From the NCBI RefSeq assembly GCF_019083995.1, contig NZ_JAHRCU010000017.1, positions 57,361 to 121,360 on the forward strand: DNA of 64,000 nucleotides, written 5' to 3'. This document shows positions 1 to 8,047 of the stretch, one piece after another (position 1 is the first letter of the stretch; each line of letters opens with the position of its first letter). Below the pieces are notes generated by a model that was given only the letters and a program-made list of their open reading frames with translations, searched no databases and was not told where the DNA came from. This DNA is from Roseococcus sp. SDR (lineage in GTDB: Bacteria; Pseudomonadota; Alphaproteobacteria; Acetobacterales; Acetobacteraceae). The position numbers and the translations under genes are program-made.

Positions 1-1
1 C

Positions 2-1276
2 GTGCTGCATTTCCCGGGCGGCCTCTCGGACTTCCTGGCCACCGCCATCGAGGGCCGCAGCGCCGTCGTCCCCACCCCCTTCGCCGACACGGCCGAATTC
101 CCGGATGGCGCGGGGCGCTGCGAATACGCCATCACCTGGCTCGAACAGGGCGACGGCTTCCTCTCCACCTACGCCAACACCATCCCGACGCCGCAGGGCG
201 GCACGCATGAGGCGGGGCTGCGCGCGGCGCTGCTCAAGGGCCTGCGTGCCTATGGCGAGATGAAGAAGGAGAAGCGCGCGGCGAGTGTGACGGCCGAGGA
301 CCTGCTGACCGGCCTCGCCGGCATGCTCAGCGTCTTCATCCGCGACCCGCATTTCCAGGGCCAGACCAAGGACAAGCTGACCAATGCCGATGCCCAGCGC
401 CTGACCGAGAACGCGCTGCGCGACCGCTTCGACCACTGGCTGGCGGCCGACCCCGCAAGTGCCGACAACCTCCTCGCCTTTGCCATCGAGCGCGCGGAGG
501 AGCGCCTGCGCCGCCGCGCGGAGAAGGAGACGCCGCGCAAATCCGCGACCCGCAAGCTGCGCCTGCCCGGCAAGCTCACCGATTGCTCGCGCGAGACGCC
601 GGAGGGGACCGAGATCTTCCTCGTCGAAGGCGACAGCGCCGGCGGCTCCGCCAAGCAGGCGCGCGACCGCGAGACCCAGGCCGTGCTGCCCTTGCGCGGC
701 AAGATCCTGAACGTGGCCAGCGCGAGTGCCGAGAAGCTGCGCGGCAACCAGGAGCTGAAGGATCTGATCGAGGCGCTGGGCTGCGGCGTCGGCGAGAAAT
801 TCGACCTCAACCGCCTGCGCTATGGCCGCGTCATCATCATGACGGATGCCGATGTGGACGGCGCGCATATCGCCGCCCTGCTCATGACCTTCTTCTACAA
901 GGAGACGCCGGAGCTGGTGCGCCAGGGCCGTCTGTATCTCGCGCAGCCCCCGCTCTTCCGCCTGCAGGCCGGCGGCAAGAGCGTCTATGCGATGGATGAC
1001 CGCGACCGCGAGCGGCAGTTGAAGAAGCACTTCAAGGCCAACCAGAAGGTCGAGGTCAGCCGCTTCAAGGGCCTGGGCGAAATGCCCGCCCAGGTGCTGA
1101 AGGACACCACCATGGGTGCGAAGAACCGCGTCCTGCTCAAGGTGGTGCTGCCGCCCGAGGAACGCGCGAAGACGGCCGAGCTCATGGAAGCGCTGATGGG
1201 CCGCAAGCCCGAGCTGCGCTTCAAGTTCATCCAGGACAATGCCGCGAGCCTGGACGAGGAGGCGGTGGACGCCTGA
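2..1276 (+). CDS. parE: DNA topoisomerase IV subunit B, 3' part (truncated by window edge)
   Basis: ATPase subunit of topoisomerase IV, which decatenates daughter chromosomes together with ParC (encoded at about 35-37 kb here). The visible 424 residues hold the end of the transducer domain and the whole TOPRIM domain: EGDSAGG at about residues 209-215 and the metal-binding D-x-D-x-D in TDADVDGAH at about 281-289. The C-terminal box with RFKGLGEM follows. The frame is open to the left edge, so the first GTG is not the real start and the ATP-binding GHKL domain lies outside the window. ParE rather than GyrB is inferred from the short C-terminal half and the absence of the long GyrB insertion; the family is certain. 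Confidence 0.93.
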   Translation: MLHFPGGLSDFLATAIEGRSAVVPTPFADTAEFPDGAGRCEYAITWLEQGDGFLSTYANTIPTPQGGTHEAGLRAALLKGLRAYGEMKKEKRAASVTAEDLLTGLAGMLSVFIRDPHFQGQTKDKLTNADAQRLTENALRDRFDHWLAADPASADNLLAFAIERAEERLRRRAEKETPRKSATRKLRLPGKLTDCSRETPEGTEIFLVEGDSAGGSAKQARDRETQAVLPLRGKILNVASASAEKLRGNQELKDLIEALGCGVGEKFDLNRLRYGRVIIMTDADVDGAHIAALLMTFFYKETPELVRQGRLYLAQPPLFRLQAGGKSVYAMDDRDRERQLKKHFKANQKVEVSRFKGLGEMPAQVLKDTTMGAKNRVLLKVVLPPEERAKTAELMEALMGRKPELRFKFIQDNAASLDEEAVDA

Positions 1277-1279
1277 GGC

Positions 1280-1486
1280 TCAGAGCGGCTTCTGGGCCCG
1301 CTCCAGCAGGCGGGTGAAGAAGCCGGGCTTCTTGGGTGGCTCGGGGGCGGCGACCTTCGCCGCCTCGGCCTCGGCCTTGGCGCGCTTCTCCTTTTCGCGC
1401 AGCCAGGCCTCCAGCGTCATGCCGGCCTTGGCGGCCCGCTTCGCCTCATAGGCCCGCTGGCCTTCCGTCAGCTGCTTCGCGTCCAT
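1280..1486 (-). CDS. Small charged hypothetical protein, 68 aa
   Basis: Convergent with parE and only 3 bases from its stop. The protein is rich in Lys, Glu and Ala, with a helical middle (about residues 5-48) and a short tail, KKPGFFTRLLERAQKPL. The ATG is preceded by GGAG about 8 bases upstream. No family is recognised. Coding is supported by tight packing and by a composition unlike the Arg/Pro-rich translations of non-coding frames. A role cannot be given. Confidence 0.6.
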   Translation of the reverse strand: MDAKQLTEGQRAYEAKRAAKAGMTLEAWLREKEKRAKAEAEAAKVAAPEPPKKPGFFTRLLERAQKPL

Positions 1487-1574
1487 CTGGTTCCGCTCCG
1501 GGAGAAACTCTTCCCCCTAAATGCCCAGGCGCGGGGCTTGCGGCAAGGGAGCGCGGGCGCTTAACGCAACGCCC

Positions 1575-1907
1575 ATGGATGCGAAGGTGAAGGCGCATAT
1601 CTGGGTCGCCATGGCGATCCGGATGTCGGACATGGCGGGCCGCCCGGCGGCGGTGCTGCGGCGGGGCGATCCGGATTCGGGCGGCCTGCTCTGCGTGCTG
1701 AACGGCCGCGACGGCCAGGTGGTGCTGGCCCAGGCGCGCGACGCCGAAAGCCGCCCCGCCTGGGTGCGCGGCACGGGCGCCGCGCCCGTCCCGGGTGACG
1801 TGGCGGACGCCTATGTGGAGCGCCAGGTGAAACGCGACCCCGACCTCTGGGTCATCGAGTTCGAGGCCCCGGACTACCTCCCGCCCTTCGAGGCGAGAAT
1901 GATTTAG
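1575..1907 (+). CDS. DUF1491 family protein
   Basis: A 110-residue protein matching the DUF1491 family of alphaproteobacteria in length and pattern. It starts MDAKVKAHIWVAMAIRM, then has a basic VLRRGDPDSGG turn, a PAWVRG segment and an acidic C-terminal half with ERQVKRDPDLWVIEFE. The family has no established function. The ATG at 1575 is preferred to an earlier in-frame ATG because it gives the family's usual length and begins at the conserved segment. It stands alone on the plus strand. A dispersed repeat follows the stop within 20 bases. Confidence 0.72.
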   Translation: MDAKVKAHIWVAMAIRMSDMAGRPAAVLRRGDPDSGGLLCVLNGRDGQVVLAQARDAESRPAWVRGTGAAPVPGDVADAYVERQVKRDPDLWVIEFEAPDYLPPFEARMI

Positions 1908-1925
1908 CCGCCCAAGAGTAGTTGA

Positions 1926-2030
1926 TGCCCTCAGACGCCGGGCGCGCGCTCCGCGCGCTTGGCTTCGCCGCGCCACGGGCGCGATGGGCCACACGTCCGG
2001 TTGGGCGGCGCCGGCCGCGTTGCGGCCGGA
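1926..2030 (+). repeat. Dispersed hairpin repeat, copy 1
   Basis: Begins TGCCCTCAGACGCCGGGC, then a perfect 6-bp stem (GCGCGC, loop TCC, GCGCGC) followed by TTGGCTTCGC. Further hairpins follow: GCGCC/GGCGC at 1970-1982 and CCGGCCGC-GTT-GCGGCCGG at 2011-2029. The same block, with different but still complementary stem arms, recurs at 23796-23838 (minus strand) and 42843-42945. It fills most of the gap between two convergent genes. Confidence 0.8.
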
Positions 2031-2069
2031 TGGGTCTGGGAGGTTCGGCGGCCGCTGCCTGTCGGTCGG

Positions 2070-3035
2070 TCAATCCGGCCGGATGTCGTTCTCGCGGATC
2101 ACGCGGCCCCAGGTCTCGATCTGGCGGTCCAGGAAGGCGCCGAAGGCCGCACCACCCTCATTGCGCAGCTCGATGCCCATGATGTTCACCAGCCGCTCGC
2201 GCACCTCAGGCACCTCCGTCGCACGGCGGGCGGCGGCCTCGACGCGGGTGATCACGGCGGGGGGCGTGCCCGCCGGCGCCAGGATACCCCAGAAGGCCTC
2301 CGCCTCCACGCCCGGCAGCCCGGCCTCGGTCATGGTCGGCACATCGGGCAGGCCCTGGCGCCGGCGCGGGCCCAGCACCGCCAGCGGCCGCAGCACGCCC
2401 TGGCGCAGATGCTCGACGAAGATGGTCCCCGTCGCCGCCGCCAGATCCGTCTCGCCCGCCATGGCCGAGGTGGCGAGCGGCCCGCCGCCGCGATAGGGCA
2501 CATGGGTCAACTGGATATTCGCCGCGCGCTGCATCAGCACCATGCCAAGATGCGCGAGTGAGCCATTGCCGATCGTGCCGTAGCTGATCGCATCGGGCCG
2601 CGCACGGGCGGCCGCCACCAGCTCCGCCACGTTCTGCCAGGGCCGGCTGCGGTGCACCATCAGCATGTTGGGCGCGGTGCCGATCAGCAGCACCGGTGCC
2701 AAATCCCGCCGCGTGTCGAAGCCCATGTTGGGGATCAGCGTCGGGTTCGTCGCATGCGTGTCGAAGACGAGCACGAAGGTCTGCCCATCGGGCGCGGCGC
2801 GCGCCACCTGCGCCGTGCCGAGCGAGCCCGAGGCGCCGCCCCGATTCTCCACGATCACCGGCACGCCCAGCTCCGCCGAAAGCGGCTGCTGGATGAGGCG
2901 CGAGACGGTGTCCACGCTGCCGCCCGGCGGAAAGGGCGCCACGATGCGGATCGGCCCATTCGGCCAGGCGGGTTGCGCGATGGCGGGCGCGGCCAAGGGG
3001 GCAGCCAGCAGCGGCAGGGCGCGGCGGGTGATCAT
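2070..3035 (-). CDS. Tripartite tricarboxylate transporter receptor (Bug/TctC family)
   Basis: Periplasmic solute-binding protein of the TctC/Bug type, 321 aa, the usual family length. It has a short signal peptide with two arginines (MITRRALPLLAAP...AIAQ), the first-strand motif IRIVAPFPPGGSVD, the VIVENRGGASGSLG loop and the conserved LPDVPTMTEAGLPG segment near the C-terminus. Known members bind small carboxylates and similar metabolites, but the ligand cannot be read from sequence. No TctA/TctB membrane genes lie nearby, as is common for these receptors. An AGGAAAA stretch precedes the ATG. Its close neighbour upstream is a second receptor of the family. Confidence 0.92.
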   Translation of the reverse strand: MITRRALPLLAAPLAAPAIAQPAWPNGPIRIVAPFPPGGSVDTVSRLIQQPLSAELGVPVIVENRGGASGSLGTAQVARAAPDGQTFVLVFDTHATNPTLIPNMGFDTRRDLAPVLLIGTAPNMLMVHRSRPWQNVAELVAAARARPDAISYGTIGNGSLAHLGMVLMQRAANIQLTHVPYRGGGPLATSAMAGETDLAAATGTIFVEHLRQGVLRPLAVLGPRRRQGLPDVPTMTEAGLPGVEAEAFWGILAPAGTPPAVITRVEAAARRATEVPEVRERLVNIMGIELRNEGGAAFGAFLDRQIETWGRVIRENDIRPD

Positions 3036-3086
3036 GCGTTTTCCTCCGGGGTTTTCCGGCTTCTACCGCAAAGCCCGAAACAGGGT

Positions 3087-3106
3087 CCAGGGAGCCCGCT
3101 CCCTGG
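3087..3106. repeat. Short palindrome (CCAGGGAGC / GCTCCCTGG)
   Basis: Nine-base perfect inverted repeat with a very short loop, in the 108-bp gap between two receptor genes transcribed leftwards. It is related in sequence (GGGTCCAGGG...CCCTGG) to the hairpins at 19326-19442. It may act as a transcription barrier between the two genes, but no T-run follows. Confidence 0.45.
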
Positions 3107-3143
3107 CGGGTGGTGCTGGCGCGGGCGGCGGAGCCCTTGCCTT

Positions 3144-4136
3144 CTACCGCGCAACCGGCGCCGCCGCCCGTGCCATCACGCCCCGCCAGCGCTCCATCTC
3201 GGCCTGGATATGCGCCCGGAACTCCAAGGGCGAGGAGCCGATCGGCGGCGCGCCCATCTCCGAGATCCGCCGCGCCACACCCGGCTCGGCCAGCGCGCCC
3301 GTGGCCGCCAGGTGATAGGCGCGGATCGCCTCCTCCGGCACGCCGGCGGGCGTCAGCAGCCCGTACCAGCCGCCGGCCGAGAAGCCGGGGAAGCCCTGTT
3401 CGGCCAGCGTCGGCACATCGGGCATCAGCGGCGCGCGCGCGAGGCTCGTCACCCCCAGCGCGCGCAAGCTGCCCGCCTGCACATGGGGTGCCACGAGGAC
3501 GAGGTTCTCGATGGTGAAGGGAAACTCGCCCGCGATCACCGCCAGCACGGCGGGCGCGCTGCCCTGGTAATGCACGGGGGCGGCCGGGAAGCCCGCCGCC
3601 TGGCGGAAGGCCTCCTGCGCCAGCAATTGCGGCGAGCCGACGCCCGGCGTGGGATACAGCACCTCCCGCCCCTCGCGCTTCAGGCCAGCGACCAGCCCCG
3701 CCACATCCCGGTGCGGCGAGGCCTGGCGCACCACCAGCACCAGCGGCGTCGCGTTCAGCAGGGTGATGGGGATGAGGTCATTCAGCGGATCATAGCCCAG
3801 CTGCGCCTCGGTGATGGGCGAGACGGCGAGCGGCCCCGTGCTGCCCACCAGGATCACATGCGCATCGCCGCGCGCCCGCGCCGCCATGGCGGTACCGACA
3901 TTGCCGCCGGCGCCGGGCCGGTTCTCCACGATGATCGGCTGGCCCAGGCGCTGGCCCATGGGCTCGGCCAGCAGGCGCGCGAGCTGGTCCAGGATGCCGG
4001 CGGGCGCGAAGGGGACGATCATCCGGATCGGCCGCTGCGGCGCCCAGGAGGGTCCTCCCCCTTGGGCGCGCGCCAGCGAGGGCGCGGCCAGACCGGTGGC
4101 CAGCCCCGCGGCCAGCAGAGCGCGGCGACGCATCAT
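3144..4136 (-). CDS. Tripartite tricarboxylate transporter receptor (Bug/TctC family)
   Basis: Second Bug-type receptor, about 330 aa from the ATG at 4136. That start is chosen because AGAGGGG sits 8 bases upstream and the protein then begins with a signal peptide (MMRRRALLAAGLATGLAAPSLARA). Family motifs are IRMIVPFAPAGILD, PIIVENRPGAGGNVG and LMPDVPTLAEQGFPG. It lies 14 bases downstream of a TauD-family dioxygenase gene on the same strand, so the two probably form a transcription unit. The receptor may deliver a compound that the dioxygenase oxidises; that link is inference. Confidence 0.9.
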   Translation of the reverse strand: MMRRRALLAAGLATGLAAPSLARAQGGGPSWAPQRPIRMIVPFAPAGILDQLARLLAEPMGQRLGQPIIVENRPGAGGNVGTAMAARARGDAHVILVGSTGPLAVSPITEAQLGYDPLNDLIPITLLNATPLVLVVRQASPHRDVAGLVAGLKREGREVLYPTPGVGSPQLLAQEAFRQAAGFPAAPVHYQGSAPAVLAVIAGEFPFTIENLVLVAPHVQAGSLRALGVTSLARAPLMPDVPTLAEQGFPGFSAGGWYGLLTPAGVPEEAIRAYHLAATGALAEPGVARRISEMGAPPIGSSPLEFRAHIQAEMERWRGVMARAAAPVAR

Positions 4137-4150
4137 GCGGGTGACCCCTC

Positions 4151-5200
4151 TCATACGGGTTCCAAGGTGAAGCGCAGCACCGTGTCCTTCACGACGATGC
4201 CGCCCCGGTTGCCCACGGTGATGTCGCCATAGCGCTGCGCATAGACGGGCGGCAGCACCCGGGCCTGCCGCGGCGCCAGCCAGAGGCGCAGCAGGTGGCG
4301 GCGGCGCTCGGGCTCGGGCCAATCCTCGAAATCGGTGCGGCTGTGCAGGATCTGGTGGTTGTGGATGAACTGCATGTCGCCGGGGCGGAATTCCATCTCG
4401 ACCGACATCTCGGCCGCCAGCTCATCCAGCCGGTCGATCGCGGCACGCTCATCGGGTGTCAGCCGCCGCGCCTCGGGGAAATTCGCCTGGGCGGAGCGGA
4501 TATACTGCCCCGAATAGATGGTGCTCAGCTCGCCCTGGAACCAGTTGAACACCGGGATCTCGAACCAGGGCAGCATGCCGGGCGGGATCTCGCCGCGCCG
4601 GTCCGTCGGCATCGGGTTGAACAGCGCGCGCCAGAGATGGGGCGTCTCCCGCATCATCCGGTCATGGATCGCGACGGAGGAGACGATCTTCGAGCCGCCG
4701 CCCGACTTCGCCGTCTTCAGGCAGATCAGGCCCACAATGTCGCAGGAATCCGTGTGGAACTCCAATTCCTTGTTGGTCTGGTAGTAGCGGACCTTGGGGT
4801 TCTGGATATCGAGGCCGAGATCCTTCACATGGCCCAGCAGATGCCCCTTGGCATTCTGCGACCGGAAGCCGCCGAGATGCGCGCCGATGCCCAGATAGGC
4901 GATGGCGCTTTCCTCGATGTCACGGCCCGCCACCTCGAAGCCGCGCAGCAGCACGAAGCCGCGCCCGTGCTGGATGTCGTTCAGGATGCGCGCGAGGCGT
5001 GGGGCGAGCCTCGGCAGGCGGAAGGTCTCGGGCGTGATCTCGCCCATGGCACGGCCGGAATTCAGATGCTCCGCGACCGCGGCGTCGATCTCGGCCAGCT
5101 CGGCCGGGGTGAGGGTCTCCACCCAGTCGGTGCGCCTGGCCATGTCCGCGCCGAGCCAGGCGGCCGGGCCGCCGATTGGCGCCTTCGGATATTCCATCAT
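4151..5200 (-). CDS. TauD/TfdA-family Fe(II)/2-oxoglutarate dioxygenase
   Basis: A 349-residue member of the TauD/TfdA fold, which uses Fe(II), O2 and 2-oxoglutarate to hydroxylate small substrates. The metal-binding H-x-D is seen as FHTDS (His149, Asp151). The distal His lies in NHQILHSRTDF near residue 286, followed by an Arg-rich RRRHLLRLW segment expected to hold the 2-oxoglutarate-binding Arg. The start has a strong GGGGAGGAC site just upstream. Substrate is unknown: taurine, alkyl sulfates, aryloxyacetates and others occur in the family. It is followed by a TctC-type receptor gene in the same direction. Confidence 0.88.
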   Translation of the reverse strand: MMEYPKAPIGGPAAWLGADMARRTDWVETLTPAELAEIDAAVAEHLNSGRAMGEITPETFRLPRLAPRLARILNDIQHGRGFVLLRGFEVAGRDIEESAIAYLGIGAHLGGFRSQNAKGHLLGHVKDLGLDIQNPKVRYYQTNKELEFHTDSCDIVGLICLKTAKSGGGSKIVSSVAIHDRMMRETPHLWRALFNPMPTDRRGEIPPGMLPWFEIPVFNWFQGELSTIYSGQYIRSAQANFPEARRLTPDERAAIDRLDELAAEMSVEMEFRPGDMQFIHNHQILHSRTDFEDWPEPERRRHLLRLWLAPRQARVLPPVYAQRYGDITVGNRGGIVVKDTVLRFTLEPV

Positions 5201-5308
5201 GTCCTCCCCTATTCTGGTTCAGGGGAGCTTTCGCCGTTTGTCCGGACCTGTCCAGCCATATCCGCTTCACGGGGGCGATGAGCCCCCGCCCGGCCTGATC
5301 GCGCGGCC

Positions 5309-6001
5309 TCAGGCCGAGGCGGCGGCCAGGATCGCGCCATCCGCGCCCTGGACCAGCACCGCCACCCGTTCCCCCGCCCCGCGCGGCACCGCCTGGCGCG
5401 GCCGCGCGCCCAGTTGCAGCGGCAGCGAGGTGAGGCTGCGCACCACATGGCCGTAGGCGAGCCGCCTTCCGCCATTCTCGCCCGCGCGGATTTCCGTCTC
5501 GTGCCGCGCATCGAAGCCGATGAGCCAGGCCGTGGCGCCGCCGGGGCCGATCTCCACCACCGCCTCGCTGGCATGCGCCTCCAGCACCAGCGCCACGCCG
5601 GCCGCGGCGGGTGCGGCGCGCAGCTCGGCCAGCACCGCCGCGCGATCGGAGCCCACGGCGTCCCGCTGGCCCTGGATCACCATCTGCGGCGTATAGACCT
5701 GCCCGGGATAGCGCCCCTCGCGCAGCTGGGCCGCATAGCGGCGCTGCCGCTCGGTCGCCGCGCGCAGCGAGAAACGGTCCTTCCAGCCGAGGCGATCCCA
5801 ATAGGTGACGTGGAAGGAGAGCGCCAGCACGTCCGGTTGGTCGCGGATCAGCTCCAGCAGCAGCGCATCGGCGGGCGGGCAGGAATTGCAGGATTGCGAG
5901 GTGAAAAGCTCGGCCACCACCGGGTGCGGCCGGGCGCGGGCGGCGCGGCTGCGCCAGATGGCGGCGGCCGGCAGGCCAGCGAGGAGGAGGCGGCGTTGCA
6001 T
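5309..6001 (-). CDS. DUF1223 family secreted thioredoxin-fold protein
   Basis: About 230 aa. It shows the DUF1223 signature near its N-terminus: VAELFTSQSCNSCPPADALL, a thioredoxin-like CxxC strand-turn. Conserved HVTYWDRLGWKD and VYTPQMVIQGQ segments follow. The N-terminus (MQRRLLLAGLPAAAIW...ARA) looks like a signal peptide. The ATG at 6001 has GGAG seven bases upstream, whereas the ATG at 6007 does not have a proper spacing. The function of the family is not established; an extracytoplasmic redox role is plausible from the fold and the CxxC. Confidence 0.85.
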   Translation of the reverse strand: MQRRLLLAGLPAAAIWRSRAARARPHPVVAELFTSQSCNSCPPADALLLELIRDQPDVLALSFHVTYWDRLGWKDRFSLRAATERQRRYAAQLREGRYPGQVYTPQMVIQGQRDAVGSDRAAVLAELRAAPAAAGVALVLEAHASEAVVEIGPGGATAWLIGFDARHETEIRAGENGGRRLAYGHVVRSLTSLPLQLGARPRQAVPRGAGERVAVLVQGADGAILAAASA

Positions 6002-6058
6002 GGGCATTCTCCGGGCGGTGCTGCCACACACTTCGCCCCGGCAACGCCGCCGGTTAGC

Positions 6059-6748
6059 TCAGCCCTCCATCGCCGGCACGGCGCGGGCCAGGCCGCCATG
6101 CAGGTCCAGCAGCCGCTCCCGCCAGGCAAACACCGCGTCATCCGGCGCCAGCAGCGCCAGCGGGCTCACGATCCGCGCCCACATGAAGCTGCCGAAGACG
6201 ATGTAGTCGGCGTAGTCCGGCGCCGCGCCGCCCAGGAAGGGCTGCTGCGTCAGCGTCCGCCGCAGCGGGCCGAGGCTCGCGCGGAATTCCGGCAGCCGCG
6301 CCTCCCGCCCCGCCGTCACCTCGGCGAGCGGCATGCCGAAGCGCTTCTCCCGGCTCTCGGTGAAATAGGCGGCCTCCTTCGGCCCCAGCAGGCCCACGAT
6401 GTCCGAGACGATGAGCCGCGCCACCCCGGCGCTCAGCACCGTGTCGGTCCAGGCGGTGACGAAGCGATAGGTTTCGGCCGGGCCCTGGAAGAGCGCGGGC
6501 GCGTCCGGATAGGTGCGCTCCAGGTGCAGCGCGATGTCCCAGCTGTCGGTGAGCGTGGCCTCGCCATCCAGCAGGATGGGCACGGTCTTGCCGCCATGCG
6601 CGGCCAGGCGCTCATTCTCGGTGAAGCGCCAGGGGATGATCTCCGCCTCCAGCCCCTTGTGGGCGAGAGCCATGCGGCTGCGCCAGCAGAAGGGGCTGAA
6701 GCGGCGGGCGGGATCGGTGCCGGTGAGTTCGAAGAGCTGGCGGGTCAT
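6059..6748 (-). CDS. Glutathione S-transferase family protein (beta-etherase-like)
   Basis: About 229 aa with the two-domain GST layout. The thioredoxin-like N-terminal part has SPFCWRSRMALAHKGL and KTVPILLDGEATLTDSWDIALHLE, the latter being the glutathione-binding cis-Pro and Ser/Asp segment. An all-helical C-terminal half follows. The PFCWR start resembles the Ure2p/beta-etherase subgroup. AGGAGG precedes the ATG at 6748 by five bases, which decides the start over an earlier in-frame ATG. The substrate is unknown. Confidence 0.85.
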   Translation of the reverse strand: MTRQLFELTGTDPARRFSPFCWRSRMALAHKGLEAEIIPWRFTENERLAAHGGKTVPILLDGEATLTDSWDIALHLERTYPDAPALFQGPAETYRFVTAWTDTVLSAGVARLIVSDIVGLLGPKEAAYFTESREKRFGMPLAEVTAGREARLPEFRASLGPLRRTLTQQPFLGGAAPDYADYIVFGSFMWARIVSPLALLAPDDAVFAWRERLLDLHGGLARAVPAMEG

Positions 6749-6783
6749 GCGGGCCTCCTGTGCGGGGGCCAGCCTGGGCGGAT

Positions 6784-7164
6784 TCAACCCGGCTGCGAAG
6801 CCCTGCGGGGCGGCTCGCGGCTCAGGCCCTTCAGCGCCAGCGCGCGCTCATATTCCGCCCAGCGCTCGGCGTATTCGCGGCCGAGCCGGTGCAGCACCTC
6901 CCAGGAGTAGATGCCGCTGTCATGCAGGTCATCGAAGGCGATGCGCACGGCGTAATGCCCCACCGGCTCGATGCGCATGATGCCCACATGCCGCCGCCCG
7001 GCGACGATCACCTTCTGCCCCGGCCCATGCCCCTGCACCTCGGCCGAGGGCGATTCGACGCGCAGATATTCCGCCGGCAACGCGAAGCGGCTGCCATCGT
7101 CAAACGCGACGTCGAGAATCCTATCGGCCGAGCGATAGCGCAGCTCGGTCACGGCGAGGCCCAT
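6784..7164 (-). CDS. DUF971 family protein
   Basis: A 126-residue DUF971 protein, the small domain also found at the N-terminus of gamma-butyrobetaine hydroxylase. Recognised by the L-x-V-x-FDDG-x-x-FALPAEYLRVESPSAEV pattern and by VRIAFDDLHDSGIYSW-EVLHRLG. Stand-alone members occur next to Fe-S or Mrp-type genes in many proteobacteria; here it sits 8 bases after a Trm112-like gene. No clear ribosome site precedes the ATG, so translational coupling is likely. Confidence 0.85.
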   Translation of the reverse strand: MGLAVTELRYRSADRILDVAFDDGSRFALPAEYLRVESPSAEVQGHGPGQKVIVAGRRHVGIMRIEPVGHYAVRIAFDDLHDSGIYSWEVLHRLGREYAERWAEYERALALKGLSREPPRRASQPG

Positions 7165-7172
7165 TGGCGTGC

Positions 7173-7367
7173 TCAGTCGAGCTTGCGCGCCTGGTCCGGC
7201 AGCATGATGGGAATGCCGTCGCGCACCGGATAGGCCAGGCCCGCGGCCTCGCTGACCAGTTCGCCCTTCTCGCGGTCGTAGCGCAGCGGCTGCTTGGTCA
7301 CCGGGCAGACCAGGATTTCCAGCAATTGCGGGTCCAGGGCGGCGGGGGCGTTCGGGGCTTCGGTCAT
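7173..7367 (-). CDS. Trm112 / UPF0434 family zinc-ribbon-like protein
   Basis: A 64-residue protein of the Trm112-like (UPF0434, YcaR) family: [17 protein letters not shown], then a short loop, then [19 protein letters not shown]. Only one Cys of the usual zinc-binding set remains (CPVTK), as in many bacterial members. Eukaryotic Trm112 activates methyltransferases; the bacterial role is poorly known. It lies between a LON-substrate-binding-domain gene and DUF971, all on the minus strand with gaps under 10 bases. Confidence 0.88.
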   Translation of the reverse strand: MTEAPNAPAALDPQLLEILVCPVTKQPLRYDREKGELVSEAAGLAYPVRDGIPIMLPDQARKLD

Positions 7368-7376
7368 GCGCTTTCT

Positions 7377-8045
7377 CTAGCTCGGCCGCCCCCCGGGCGG
7401 AAGCTCCCCACCGCCATGCGCGGCCATCTTGAGCAGGGCGACGAGGCTCGTCGCGCGATGCGCCAGCGTCGGCGCCTCCAGCAGCGCCTGCTTCTCGGGC
7501 ACGGCGAAGGGGCAGACCATGGCGAGCGTCGTCACCAGCGCGGGCCCGGCCATCTCGGTGATCGCGTCCCAATTCGCCTCGATGCCCTTGGCCGCGAAAT
7601 AGGGGCGCAGCGCGTCGAGGATCGCCTCGCGCGGCACGTCCTCGGGCGCGGGCGGGTCGAAATCCTCGGTGTAGGGCGTGTAGTCGGCCCGCACGCGCCG
7701 ATAGCCGCGCCGCATCTCGATCTCCTCCGCCACGCGGAAGCGCGTCACCCCCGTCAGCGTGATGAGCAGCCGCCCATCCTCCGTCTCCGCGAAGGAGGAA
7801 AGCCGGCCGAGGCAGCCCACCCGGTAGATGGTGCTGCCACGCTCGTCGCGGGGCTGCGAGGGGTCGCCCTGGATCATGCCGAACATCCGCCCCTCGGCCA
7901 GGCTGTCCAGCGTCATCGCCAGATACCGCGGCTCGAAGATGTTGAGCGGCAGCTTGCCCCCCGGCAGCAGCAGCGCGCCGGAGAGCGGGAAGATGGCGAT
8001 CTCGGCCGGCAATTGCTCCGGCGCGGGCTGGAAGGGGTCCTGCAT
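7377..8045 (-). CDS. LON peptidase substrate-binding domain protein
   Basis: A 222-residue stand-alone LON N-terminal domain (PUA-like fold), without ATPase or protease parts. Typical sequence: IAIFPLSGALLLPGGKLPLNIFEPRYLAM, then GMIQGDP and the VGCLGRLSSFAETEDGRLLITLTG strand. Start at 8045, 2 bases after the thioredoxin-family gene's stop. Stand-alone copies are common in alphaproteobacteria, generally adjacent to the same thioredoxin/TPR gene; their role is unproven but suggests protein quality control. Confidence 0.87.
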   Translation of the reverse strand: MQDPFQPAPEQLPAEIAIFPLSGALLLPGGKLPLNIFEPRYLAMTLDSLAEGRMFGMIQGDPSQPRDERGSTIYRVGCLGRLSSFAETEDGRLLITLTGVTRFRVAEEIEMRRGYRRVRADYTPYTEDFDPPAPEDVPREAILDALRPYFAAKGIEANWDAITEMAGPALVTTLAMVCPFAVPEKQALLEAPTLAHRATSLVALLKMAAHGGGELPPGGRPS

Positions 8046-8047
8046 GC

